Source of the DNA: Cupriavidus sp. WKF15
GTDB lineage: Bacteria > Pseudomonadota > Gammaproteobacteria > Burkholderiales > Burkholderiaceae
DNA length: 64,000 nucleotides
Direction: 5' to 3'
Assembly: GCF_029278605.1 (NCBI RefSeq)
Contig: NZ_CP119572.1
Coordinates: 3,038,001 to 3,102,000, forward strand
The translations under genes were made by a program, and so were the position numbers. Shown in pieces: positions 9,789-17,393 of this stretch. Numbering within the stretch: position 1 is the stretch's first letter; the number at the start of each line of letters is the position of its first letter. Below the pieces are notes generated by a model. That model was given only the letters and a program-made list of their open reading frames with translations, made no database searches and was not told where the DNA came from.

Positions 9789-10769
9789 ATGTCCACGATC
9801 CGCCGCGCGCAGCTCTCCGAGTTCGACCTGATTCGCCGCTTCTTTACCCGGCCGGTGCGCAAGGCCGTGCTCGGCGTGGGCGACGACTGCGCGCTGATCG
9901 ACCCGCGGCCCGGCCATCACCTGGCCATCAGCACCGACATGCTGGTCAGCGGCCGGCATTTCTTTGCCGATGTCCCGCCGCGCGCGCTCGGCCACAAGGC
10001 GCTGGCGGTCAACTTGTCCGACCTGGCGGCCATGGGCGCCGAGCCGCGCGCGTTCACGCTAGCGCTGGCGCTGCCCGAGGCCGATCCCGCCTGGCTGGAA
10101 GAACTGGCCGCAGGCATGCTGGCACTGGCCGACGCCCACGGGTGCGAGCTGATCGGCGGCGACACCACGCGCGGGCCGCTCACGCTGAGCCTGACCGTAT
10201 TCGGCGATGTACCGCCGCGCGCCGCGCTACGACGCGATGCCGCACGTCCGGGCGACGATATCTGGGTGTCGGGCACGCTCGGCGACGCCCGCCTGGCCCT
10301 TGGCGACTGCCGCGGCGAATGGCTGCTGCCCGAACCGGAATTCAGCCGCGTGCGCCCGCGCATGGAAACGCCGTCCCCACGCATTGCGCTAGGCCTTGCG
10401 CTGCGTGGCGTGGCGCATGCTGCACTGGATATCTCCGATGGGCTGATCGGCGACCTTGGCCACATCCTGGCGCGTTCGCAAGTGGGCGCCTTGCTCGATG
10501 TCGATGCGCTGCCGCGCTCGGAAGTGCTGGCCGGCCAGCCCGAAGCCCTGCAGCGCGAGTGCGTGCTGGCCGGCGGCGACGACTACGAACTCTGCTTCAC
10601 CGCGCCGATCGGCAACCGCGAGGCCATCGCCGCGATCGCGGATCGCCTGGAATTGCCGCTGACCCGGGTCGGCGCGATCACGCCCGAGCCGGGACTGCGA
10701 CTGGTCGACCGCCATGGCAGCCCGGTGACCTACGCCGGCGCCAGCTTCGACCACTTCGCCTCGCCCTGA
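9789..10769 (+). CDS. thiL: Thiamine-monophosphate kinase
   Basis: ATP-dependent phosphorylation of thiamine phosphate to thiamine diphosphate, the last step of cofactor synthesis. The 326-residue protein starts with LSEFDLIRRFF, carries the metal/ATP-binding GVGDDCALI near residue 36, STDMLVSGRHF, GGDTTRGP and the late GGDDYELCF motif, all characteristic of ThiL. The start was chosen to match the usual STIRRAQLSEF N terminus. The product would supply the cofactor of transketolase, also encoded here. It is followed by pgpA after a 125-bp gap containing two short hairpins. Confidence 0.96.
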   Translation: MSTIRRAQLSEFDLIRRFFTRPVRKAVLGVGDDCALIDPRPGHHLAISTDMLVSGRHFFADVPPRALGHKALAVNLSDLAAMGAEPRAFTLALALPEADPAWLEELAAGMLALADAHGCELIGGDTTRGPLTLSLTVFGDVPPRAALRRDAARPGDDIWVSGTLGDARLALGDCRGEWLLPEPEFSRVRPRMETPSPRIALGLALRGVAHAALDISDGLIGDLGHILARSQVGALLDVDALPRSEVLAGQPEALQRECVLAGGDDYELCFTAPIGNREAIAAIADRLELPLTRVGAITPEPGLRLVDRHGSPVTYAGASFDHFASP

Positions 10770-10793
10770 CAGCCGGCACGCGAGCGTGTCATG

Positions 10794-10838
10794 ATGCCGG
10801 CATAGGCTGCGCCGGCATGCCCGGGAGGGAACCCCGGG
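10794..10838 (+). repeat. Two tandem hairpins between thiL and pgpA
   Basis: ATGCCGGC (10794-10801) pairs with GCCGGCAT (10811-10818), followed directly by a second hairpin of CCCGGG (10820-10825) with the CCCGGG near 10833-10838. No T-tract follows, so termination is unlikely; they may act as an mRNA processing or stability element. Confidence 0.45.
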
Positions 10839-10894
10839 AAACTGGCACGCAAGGCGCCGCAGACATAAAACATAAGCACACGAGCCAAATTCTG

Positions 10895-11461
10895 ATGTCG
10901 ACCTCCCCTCCCGCGGCCGCGCCGCGCGACCCCGCCATGACCCTCGCAGCCGGGCAAACCGCCAAGGTCACCCGGCCCACGGCCCGTTTCATGCTGGCGC
11001 ACCCGGCGCACCTGATCGCCCTCGGCTTCGGCTCCGGCCTGTCGCCGGTCAGCCCCGGTACCGTGGGCACGCTCTACGGGTGGCTGTCCTTTGTCGTCAT
11101 CTCGCTGTGGATCGAGCCGACCACCTGGCTGTGGATCATCGGCGCCGGCTTCCTGATCGGGCTATGGGCCTGCGCGCGCACAGCGCGCGACATGGGCGTG
11201 CACGACCACGGCAGCATGGTCTGGGACGAGATCATCGCGTTCTGGCTGGTGCTGACCTTTGTCACGCCCACGGGCCTCTGGGGCCAGTTCGCCGCCTTCC
11301 TGTGGTTCCGGCTGTTCGATATCGCCAAGCCGGCACCCATCGCCTATTACGACCGCACGCTCAAGGGCCCGGGGCTGCGCGGCGCGTTCGGCGTGATGTT
11401 CGACGACATCTTCGCGGCGTTCTACACCCTGCTGGTGTTCGCGCTGTGGCGGTCGTTCTGA
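10895..11461 (+). CDS. pgpA: Phosphatidylglycerophosphatase A
   Basis: Membrane enzyme that dephosphorylates phosphatidylglycerophosphate to phosphatidylglycerol. The 188-residue protein has the PgpA signatures GFGSGLSPVSPGTVGTL, DHGSMVWDEIIAFWLV and WFRLFDIAKPAPIAYYD, plus three to four hydrophobic segments. I used the ATG before STSPPAAAP; an ATG 14 codons later (MTLAAGQ) is a possible alternative because the first residues are not conserved. thiL-pgpA-cinA/pncC order is common in proteobacteria, and the three probably form an operon. Confidence 0.94.
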   Translation: MSTSPPAAAPRDPAMTLAAGQTAKVTRPTARFMLAHPAHLIALGFGSGLSPVSPGTVGTLYGWLSFVVISLWIEPTTWLWIIGAGFLIGLWACARTARDMGVHDHGSMVWDEIIAFWLVLTFVTPTGLWGQFAAFLWFRLFDIAKPAPIAYYDRTLKGPGLRGAFGVMFDDIFAAFYTLLVFALWRSF

Positions 11462-11525
11462 CGTCTTCGCCTCAGCCGCACCGTTCGTCCGCCAAGTCCC
11501 CTCAATCGCCAGGCAACTTTCATTT

Positions 11526-12023
11526 ATGTCCATCAGCCGCTTGCTCGACCAGCTGGCCATCCAGGCCGGCGTAGCCCTTGCCGAAAGATCGCTGATGCTA
11601 GCCACGGCCGAGTCCTGCACGGGCGGGCTGGTGGCCGCCGCCATCACCGACGTGTCCGGCTCGTCCGGATGGTTCGAACGCGGCTTTGTCACCTACTCGA
11701 ACGAGGCCAAGTGCACCATGATCGGCGTGCCCGCCAAGCTGATCCGCGATCATGGCGCCGTCAGCGAGGAAGTCGCGAAGGCCATGGCGGAAGGCGCGCT
11801 GCTCAATAGCCGCGCACAGGTATCGCTGGCGATCACCGGAGTAGCCGGGCCGAACGGCGGCACGCCCGACAAGCCTGTCGGCATGGTCTGCTTTGGCTGG
11901 AGCAACCGCATCACCACGCGCACCGAGACCCAGCGCTTCAAGGGCGACCGCGCGCAGATCCGTCGCCAGGCCGCGGAGCACGCCATGCGCGGGCTGCTCG
12001 AACTGGTACGCAACGAGGCCTGA
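11526..12023 (+). CDS. pncC: CinA C-terminal family protein, nicotinamide-nucleotide amidohydrolase
   Basis: Stand-alone CinA C-terminal domain of 165 residues. LATAESCTGGLVAAAITDVSGSS with the catalytic serine, FVTYSNEAK, SVSEE-like AVSEEVAKAMAEGA and SLAITGVAGPNGGTPDKPVG are the family motifs. Characterised members deamidate nicotinamide mononucleotide to nicotinate mononucleotide in the NAD salvage cycle; this role is inferred from the family. It lies 64 bp downstream of pgpA on the same strand and ends at a terminator. Confidence 0.93.
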   Translation: MSISRLLDQLAIQAGVALAERSLMLATAESCTGGLVAAAITDVSGSSGWFERGFVTYSNEAKCTMIGVPAKLIRDHGAVSEEVAKAMAEGALLNSRAQVSLAITGVAGPNGGTPDKPVGMVCFGWSNRITTRTETQRFKGDRAQIRRQAAEHAMRGLLELVRNEA

Positions 12024-12030
12024 AACGACA

Positions 12031-12060
12031 AAGGGCCGCGCCCGGTGCGGCACGGCCCTT
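12031..12060. terminator. Terminator-like hairpin between pncC and pyrF
   Basis: AAGGGCCG and CGGCCCTT form an 8-bp stem around a GC-rich loop, followed by TTGTTG. It separates two convergent genes; the T-tract is short, so efficiency is uncertain. Confidence 0.65.
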
Positions 12061-12115
12061 GTTGTCCAACTTTGCCCAATTGTCATGATGCTGCCCGCCG
12101 CCAGGGCGGCGCGGC

Positions 12116-12934
12116 TCACCCGTGGCGGTAGCGGTTGATGAGGTCCCGCGTCTGCAACGCCACATTGCGCGCCGCCGTGGCGAAATCCTTCTCGCCGCTG
12201 GCATAGAGGATGGCGCGCGACGAGTTGATCATCATGCCGGTGCCGTCTGCCGTGCGGCCAGCCTTCACGGTGGCTTCGATATCGCCGCCCTGCGCGCCGA
12301 TGCCCGGGATCAGCAGCGGCATATCGCCGACGATCTGGCGCACGCGCGCGATCTCGTTCGGGAAGGTGGCACCGACCACCAGGCCCATCTGGCCCGTGGT
12401 GTTCCAGCGCTCCCTCGCCGCCTCGGCTACCAGCTGATAAAGCGGCTTTCCATCCACCTGCAGGAACTGTACGTCCGATCCGCCCGGGTTGGATGTCCGG
12501 CACAGCACGATCACGCCGCGGTCCGGATAGGCCAGGTACGGCTGCATCGAATCGAAGCCCATGTAGGGGCTCACGGTCACGGCATCCGCCTTGTAGCGCT
12601 CGAACGCTTCACTGGCGTAGTGCTCCGCGGTGGAGCCGATATCGCCGCGCTTGGCGTCCAGGATCACCGGGATACCCGGGTGGGCATCATGGATATAGTG
12701 GATCAGCTGCTCGAGCTGGTCTTCGGCGCGCTGCGAATGGAAGTAGGCGATCTGCGGCTTGAACGCGCAGACCAGGTCGGCGGTGGCGTCGACGATCTCG
12801 CGGCAGAAGGAGAAGATCGCGCCGCCCGTCCCGGTCAGGGACAGCGGCAGCTTCTGCGGGTCAGGATCAAGTCCGACGCAGAGGAGGGAATCATTGCGCT
12901 GCCAGGCGGCAGACAGCTGCTCGATGAAGGTCAT
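12116..12934 (-). CDS. pyrF: Orotidine 5'-phosphate decarboxylase, type 2
   Basis: Final step of UMP synthesis, decarboxylating OMP. The 272-residue product has [25 protein letters not shown] and the catalytic [15 protein letters not shown] with the Asp-Lys-Asp network, then the phosphate-binding [10 protein letters not shown]. The length and motif form match the longer type-2 PyrF class found in Burkholderiaceae. It is transcribed alone, away from corA, with about 740 bp of non-coding DNA upstream. Confidence 0.97.
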   Translation of the reverse strand: MTFIEQLSAAWQRNDSLLCVGLDPDPQKLPLSLTGTGGAIFSFCREIVDATADLVCAFKPQIAYFHSQRAEDQLEQLIHYIHDAHPGIPVILDAKRGDIGSTAEHYASEAFERYKADAVTVSPYMGFDSMQPYLAYPDRGVIVLCRTSNPGGSDVQFLQVDGKPLYQLVAEAARERWNTTGQMGLVVGATFPNEIARVRQIVGDMPLLIPGIGAQGGDIEATVKAGRTADGTGMMINSSRAILYASGEKDFATAARNVALQTRDLINRYRHG

Positions 12935-13206
12935 GGGCTACTCGATATCCTGGTTGCGCCGGCGCCGCCGGCGCATGGCGGGCGACCCGGCCGCTGCGGG
13001 CTGGGGCGGATGCGCCCCTCCTGTATCGCAGCATATGTCGTTTCCGGCAATTTTACCCGCTGCGTGCTAGCGTTTCGCGCTCAAAGTCAAAACAAAGAGC
13101 GGCGTGGCACGCAGCCCGCCATCCATGTCTCTCGATCGCGGCGGCCTCATCCTGCTGGTCATCCTGACCGTTGCCTGCAGGCCGGCGCGGCGCGTGGAGA
13201 TTTCAC
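12935..13206. other. Non-coding DNA upstream of pyrF
   Basis: About 270 bp that should contain the pyrF promoter on the minus strand. No coding frame with sensible composition and no clear promoter pair was found. Confidence 0.35.
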
Positions 13207-13236
13207 TTAACAAGCCCCCCCGCGTTGGGCTACACT
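13207..13236 (+). promoter_or_regulatory. Predicted sigma-70 promoter of the structured RNA upstream of corA
   Basis: TTAACA (13207-13212) and TACACT (13231-13236) are separated by 18 bp. A start near 13243 would begin just before the folded segment at 13262. Confidence 0.55.
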
Positions 13237-13242
13237 CGCGGC

Positions 13243-13416
13243 CATCACAATCCCGGAGAAACTACGTGGGCAGTAGCATCGGGTGTTCGAGTTGCCGCGG
13301 TAACGCAGCTTCGTCGGATGCCATGTCACTGCGGGCTACGTAGACGAATCGCCGGAGCCGCCACGCGCTCCCGCCTCGTCGCATCGCCCGCAGAATCCAT
13401 GCGGGCGAGTGTTTTT
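13243..13416 (+). ncRNA. Candidate small RNA or corA leader with three hairpins
   Basis: About 175 nt, bounded by a predicted promoter and an intrinsic terminator and lacking a plausible reading frame. Hairpin 1 is a long interrupted stem: CTACGT (13262-13267) with ACGTAG (13338-13343), GCAGT (13270-13274) with ACTGC (13328-13332), GCATC (13276-13280) with GATGC (13317-13321), and an apical GTTGC/GCAGC helix. Hairpin 2 pairs GACGA (13343-13347) with TCGTC (13376-13380) and GGAG with CTCC inside. Hairpin 3 is the terminator. It could be a free-standing sRNA or an attenuating leader of corA, whose ATG lies 262 nt beyond. I could not match it to a known riboswitch class. Confidence 0.55.
13384..13416 (+). 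terminator. Intrinsic terminator of the structured RNA
   Basis: TCGCCCGCA (13384-13392) and TGCGGGCGA (13400-13408) form a 9-bp stem with a seven-base loop, followed by GTGTTTTT. Confidence 0.8.
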
Positions 13417-13677
13417 CCGTGTCGCCGGCGGCCGCCGCAGCGCGTGCCGTGCCATTGCGGATCTTCCCTCTCCCGGCCTGCCAGCCACCCCAGGCAAACG
13501 CCATCGCCTTGCGCCCGCCGGCCTGACGCCGTTTCGCGCAGCGCGATCACGCTTGCCCGTGATTCCGCACTGAACCGGTCCGGACCACCTGGGATGCGGC
13601 GAGCCAGCCTGCGCTTGTCTTCGCGCTTGTCTTTGTTTTTTCGTCGCAATCAGCATTAGCAATAAGGAATCCCGGGG

Positions 13678-14640
13678 ATGATCAACCTGTTCGTCCTGCA
13701 AAAAGGCCGGCTTGCCCAGGAGCAGGTCGACGAGCGCAACGAGCTGCTGCAGCACAAGCCGATCTGGATCGACGTCGTCAGCCCCGACGACGAGGAACTG
13801 GCCTGGATCAAGGAAGCCTACGGCGTAGCTCTGCCGGAACTGGAAGACCTGGGCGACCTGGAAGCGTCCGCGCGTTATTTCGAAGGCGAGGACGAGAACA
13901 TCCACATCCGCACCGACTTCCTGCTCGACGAGGAAGAGGCGTCGCGCAACGTGCGCGTGGCCTTCGTGCTCACGCGCGACGTGCTGTTCTCCATCCACGA
14001 CGAAGACCTGCCGGTGTTCCGCCTGGTGCGGCTGCGCGCGCGCATGCGCCCGGGCTCGGTGCGCAACGCCAAGGACGTGCTGATGGACCTGTACGCGACC
14101 GACGCGGAATACTCGGCCGACTCGATCGAGGAAGTCTACGAACGCCTGGAAGAAGCGAGCCGCCGCGTGCTGGCCGAGAACGTGACCGACGCCGCCGCCG
14201 CCGACGTGCTGGAAACCATCGCGCGCGAGGAAGACCTGAACGGCCGCATCCGCCGCAACGTCATGGACACGCGCCGCGCGGTGTCCTTCCTGATGCGCAG
14301 CCAGCTGCTGTCGGCCGAGCAGCAGGACGAGGCGCGCCAGATCCTGCGCGACATCGACTCGATCGAGAACCACACCGCGTTCCTGTTCGACAAGATCAAC
14401 TTCCTGATGGATGCGACCGTCGGTTTCATCAACATCAACCAGAACAAGATCATCAAGCTGTTCTCGGTGGTGTCGGTGGCGCTGATGCCGCCCACGCTGA
14501 TCGCCAGCATCTACGGCATGAACTTCAAGATCATGCCGGAACTGGACTGGGCCGCGGGATATCCGTGGGCGATTGCGCTGATGGCGGTGTCGGCGGCCAT
14601 TCCGCTGGTGTATTTCCGGCGCAAAGGCTGGTTGAGCTAA
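13678..14640 (+). CDS. corA: Magnesium/cobalt transporter CorA
   Basis: Pentameric inner-membrane channel for Mg2+ (also Co2+, Ni2+). The 320-residue protein has a long acidic N-terminal cytoplasmic domain, the stalk-helix region around residues 150-260, then two C-terminal membrane segments; the first ends in YGMNF, the GMN selectivity signature of the family. It begins MINLFVLQKGRL, the usual start of the beta-proteobacterial form. The neighbours pyrF and mtgA are unrelated in function. The structured, terminated RNA upstream suggests regulation by transcript attenuation, but this is inference. Confidence 0.96.
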   Translation: MINLFVLQKGRLAQEQVDERNELLQHKPIWIDVVSPDDEELAWIKEAYGVALPELEDLGDLEASARYFEGEDENIHIRTDFLLDEEEASRNVRVAFVLTRDVLFSIHDEDLPVFRLVRLRARMRPGSVRNAKDVLMDLYATDAEYSADSIEEVYERLEEASRRVLAENVTDAAAADVLETIAREEDLNGRIRRNVMDTRRAVSFLMRSQLLSAEQQDEARQILRDIDSIENHTAFLFDKINFLMDATVGFININQNKIIKLFSVVSVALMPPTLIASIYGMNFKIMPELDWAAGYPWAIALMAVSAAIPLVYFRRKGWLS

Positions 14641-14677
14641 GGGTCCGGGGCTGAGTCCAGGCGGCGGTTGACGCCCG

Positions 14678-15430
14678 TTAATCCGGCAGCGTCGCCGCCC
14701 CCATCCGCCTTGCGATGATGCCTGCCTTCACCTTGAAGTTGATGCGCACATTGGCGCAGTACTGCTTCTTGTCGAAGCACTTCGGCGCCGGCAGCGCCGC
14801 CGCCAGGCGCGCGGCCTGGCCCACGCCGAGCTTCGCGGCGCTGGTACGGAAATAGTGCTGGGCCGCGGCTTCCGCGCCGAACACGCCCTCGCCCCACTCC
14901 ACGGAATTCAGGTAGATCTCGAAGATGCGCTGCTTGTCCAGCCAGAACTCCAGCATCCATGTGATGGCCAGTTCCTGGCCCTTGCGCAGGTAGTGCTGCT
15001 CCGGCGACAGGAACAGGTTCTTGGCGAGCTGCTGCGTGATGGTGGAACCGCCGCGCACGACGCGGCCGCGCTTCTTGTTGCGCTCCCAGGCATCGAGCAT
15101 GGCGTCGATCTCGTAGCCGGGATGATTGACGAAGTCCGCGTCCTCGCTCGCGATGACCGCCCGCTTGAGGTTGCGCGAGATCTGGTCGTACGGCACCCAG
15201 CGGCGGTCGATGTTGCAGTTCCAGACGTTGAAGCCGCACAGGCGCCAGCGCTCGGCGCGCATGAATGACGTGGACGAGGGCGTCACGTACTGCCAGGCCG
15301 CGATCTGCAGGAAGAAGTAGGCCTGCATCGCAAGAATGCCGGCCGCCACGCACGCGATCAGGTAGCCGGCCCAGCGCATCGGGGCAAACGCCGTGCCGGC
15401 GGCGCGCAGGGTGCGCTGTCGGGTGGCCAC
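14678..15430 (-). CDS. mtgA: Monofunctional biosynthetic peptidoglycan transglycosylase
   Basis: Glycosyltransferase family 51 enzyme that polymerises lipid II into glycan strands at the inner membrane. The product (250 residues from the GTG, 233 from the ATG at 15379) has one N-terminal membrane anchor ([20 protein letters not shown]), then the catalytic [13 protein letters not shown] with the essential Glu, [17 protein letters not shown], and [27 protein letters not shown] prefer the GTG because the residues after it resemble those of relatives as I recall them, but neither start has a strong ribosome-binding site. It is the last gene of the rnb-tonB-aroE-mtgA run. Confidence 0.95.
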   Translation of the reverse strand: MATRQRTLRAAGTAFAPMRWAGYLIACVAAGILAMQAYFFLQIAAWQYVTPSSTSFMRAERWRLCGFNVWNCNIDRRWVPYDQISRNLKRAVIASEDADFVNHPGYEIDAMLDAWERNKKRGRVVRGGSTITQQLAKNLFLSPEQHYLRKGQELAITWMLEFWLDKQRIFEIYLNSVEWGEGVFGAEAAAQHYFRTSAAKLGVGQAARLAAALPAPKCFDKKQYCANVRINFKVKAGIIARRMGAATLPD

Positions 15431-15447
15431 GGGGTGCTGGCGGCGGT

Positions 15448-16332
15448 TCAGCCCTTGCGCTCGGCCTGCAGCGCGGCGCGCAGGTCGGCCAGCACGGGCG
15501 CGGTGCGCGGACGTACGCCGCGCCAGATGTAGAAGGCCTCCGCGGCCTGCTCGACCAGCATGCCCAGCCCATCGGCCGTGCGCGCGCCGCATTGCGCGGC
15601 ATGGCGCAGGAACACGGTCGGCTCGGCGCCGTACATCATGTCGTACGCCAGCACGCCTTCGCCGAGCAGGAACGCCGGCACCGGCGGCAGTTCGCCATGC
15701 AGGCTGCTCGACGATGCGTTGATGACCACATCGCAGGCCTCGTCCTCGGACAACTGCTCGAGTGCATCGAGACCGCCGCCCCACAGCTCCACGCCGTAGG
15801 CGTCGGCTGCTTCCACGAATTCCTCGAGCATGTCGCTCGCGCGGGAAGCCGTGCGGTTGGCCACCACGATGCGCGAAGGCCGGCATTCGATCAGCGGCAG
15901 CATCGCGCCCATGGCCGCGCCGCCCGCGCCCAGCAGCAGCACGCGCTGGCCTTCCAGCAGCGTGTCGAGATTGTCCTGGATGTCGCGCACCAGCCCAATG
16001 CCATCGGTGTTGTCGCCGTGGATCAGCCCGTCCTCGATCCACATCGTGTTGACCGCGCCAGCAGCTTCGGCACGCTCCGTCAGGCGGTCGGCCAGGTCAT
16101 AGGCCTGCAGCTTGAACGGCACGGTCACGTTGAAGCCGTGGCCGCCGTCGGCCAGGAACGCGCGCACGGTCTCGGCGAACGCGTCGAGCGGCGCTTCCAG
16201 GCGTCCGTACTCGACGGCCTCGCCGGTCTGCTGCGCAAACGCGGCGTGGATGAATGGGGAGCGGCTGTGCGCGACCGGGTTGCCGACCACGACGTAGCGG
16301 TCAGCCGGCTGGGTAGGTTCAGTGGAGGTCAT
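15448..16332 (-). CDS. aroE: Shikimate dehydrogenase (NADP+)
   Basis: Reduces 3-dehydroshikimate to shikimate in aromatic amino acid synthesis. The 294-residue product has the substrate-binding [16 protein letters not shown], the catalytic lysine in [20 protein letters not shown], and the NADP-binding [16 protein letters not shown] followed by ANRTASRA. The ATG overlaps the stop of the tonB gene by one base, implying translational coupling. AroQ, the preceding enzyme of the same pathway, is also encoded here at about 25 kb but in a separate unit. Confidence 0.97.
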   Translation of the reverse strand: MTSTEPTQPADRYVVVGNPVAHSRSPFIHAAFAQQTGEAVEYGRLEAPLDAFAETVRAFLADGGHGFNVTVPFKLQAYDLADRLTERAEAAGAVNTMWIEDGLIHGDNTDGIGLVRDIQDNLDTLLEGQRVLLLGAGGAAMGAMLPLIECRPSRIVVANRTASRASDMLEEFVEAADAYGVELWGGGLDALEQLSEDEACDVVINASSSSLHGELPPVPAFLLGEGVLAYDMMYGAEPTVFLRHAAQCGARTADGLGMLVEQAAEAFYIWRGVRPRTAPVLADLRAALQAERKG

Positions 16333-17252
16333 CAGCGGGCCTGCAAGCGGGTTTCCAGCCCGCTGCGCGAGAACTTGAATGTGGAAATGACTTCGAGGAT
16401 GTCCTGGCGCGCCGTCATCTCGGCCGTGAACGGGCCGAACGGCGCGGCAGCGCGGACAATGGCAACGGCCTGGCGGTCCAGCGCCGGATCGCCCGAGCTC
16501 TTGACCACGTCGATGGCATCGACGTTGTAGCCGTCGCGGTTGTAGCCAAGCTTGCCCAGACGGTTCACGTTGATCACCAGGATCAGCTGGCCGTACAGCG
16601 GCTTGCCCTTGCTTTGCGGGAAATCGCTGGTGCCGCGCGCCTCGATCTTGCGGCGCAGGCGGTCATAGTACTGCGCGTAGTCGACCTCGCGCGCGCTCGT
16701 GGCGGTGAGCTGGTAGCGCTTGGGCCGCTTGGCGTAGTGCTCCATATTGCGGCCGATCTCCGCTTCCAGCTTGGCCATCTCGTCCGTCGAGGTACGCTCG
16801 TCCTGGCCGCGCAGCGGATTGTCCTGGCGCTGCTCGCCAGGCTTGAGCGGCTGGCTGCGCACGGCCGGGGCAGCTTCGCGCGACTGCGTCATCAGGCGCT
16901 GCTGTTCCAGCTCGAGTTGCTCGACGCGGCGCTGCACCTGGCGCACCAGGTCGCCGTCCTGCGACACGGTCTGTGCCGGCAGCGGCGTGGTGGCGCGCTG
17001 CTGGTCGTGGTCGCCGCCGCCATCGAGGTTGGCCTGTGCCAGCACGGTCGCGTTGCGCGGCTTCTGCGCGGACTTGGAATTGACCAGCACCACGTCCAGC
17101 GCCGCATCCGTGCGCTTGATCTCGAACACCTCGGGTGCCGCGATCCGGACCATCAGCAGCACCACGTGCACGACGACCGAGATGGCCAGCGCCTTGGCCA
17201 GCGTATTGCTGGCATGCCACCAGTGGCGGGGATCGACGAGAGCGGCGTTCAC
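16332..17252 (-). CDS. TonB-family energy transducer
   Basis: Inner-membrane protein that couples the proton-motive force to outer-membrane receptors. The 306-residue protein has a single N-terminal membrane segment (KALAISVVVHVVLLMVRI), a coiled-coil-like Gln/Glu/Arg stretch at about 95-135, and a C-terminal TonB domain (about 215-300) with YGQLILVINVNRLGKLG and AVAIVRAAAPFGPFTAEM. It lacks the long proline-rich spacer of E. coli TonB and has no exbBD next to it. It is encoded between an RNB ribonuclease and aroE. It may serve the receptors at 36-42 kb, but nothing in the sequence proves that. Confidence 0.85.
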   Translation of the reverse strand: MNAALVDPRHWWHASNTLAKALAISVVVHVVLLMVRIAAPEVFEIKRTDAALDVVLVNSKSAQKPRNATVLAQANLDGGGDHDQQRATTPLPAQTVSQDGDLVRQVQRRVEQLELEQQRLMTQSREAAPAVRSQPLKPGEQRQDNPLRGQDERTSTDEMAKLEAEIGRNMEHYAKRPKRYQLTATSAREVDYAQYYDRLRRKIEARGTSDFPQSKGKPLYGQLILVINVNRLGKLGYNRDGYNVDAIDVVKSSGDPALDRQAVAIVRAAAPFGPFTAEMTARQDILEVISTFKFSRSGLETRLQAR

Positions 17253-17393
17253 GATGGAGAGCTGGCTGGACAGTGGCTTGGGGGAATCGCTTGGGAGATT
17301 CGCCGGGGCCGCATGGCGTCATGCGCCCCCGGCCCGGCGGCTGCTCCGGGTCAGAAGGGCATTGTATGTGAGCCGCCGGCTTTTCCGAAGGGA

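Noticed and set aside
13243..13416. Structured RNA as 6S RNA, yybP-ykoY riboswitch or 16S fragment
   Set aside because: The three-hairpin layout does not match the 6S rod or the yybP-ykoY core, and the CCGCGGTAAC loop shared with the 16S 530 loop is only ten bases, so a chance match.
13171..13659. Plus-strand 162-residue frame before corA
   Set aside because: It crosses the folded RNA and terminator, has no ribosome-binding site and is Arg/Ser-rich without pattern.
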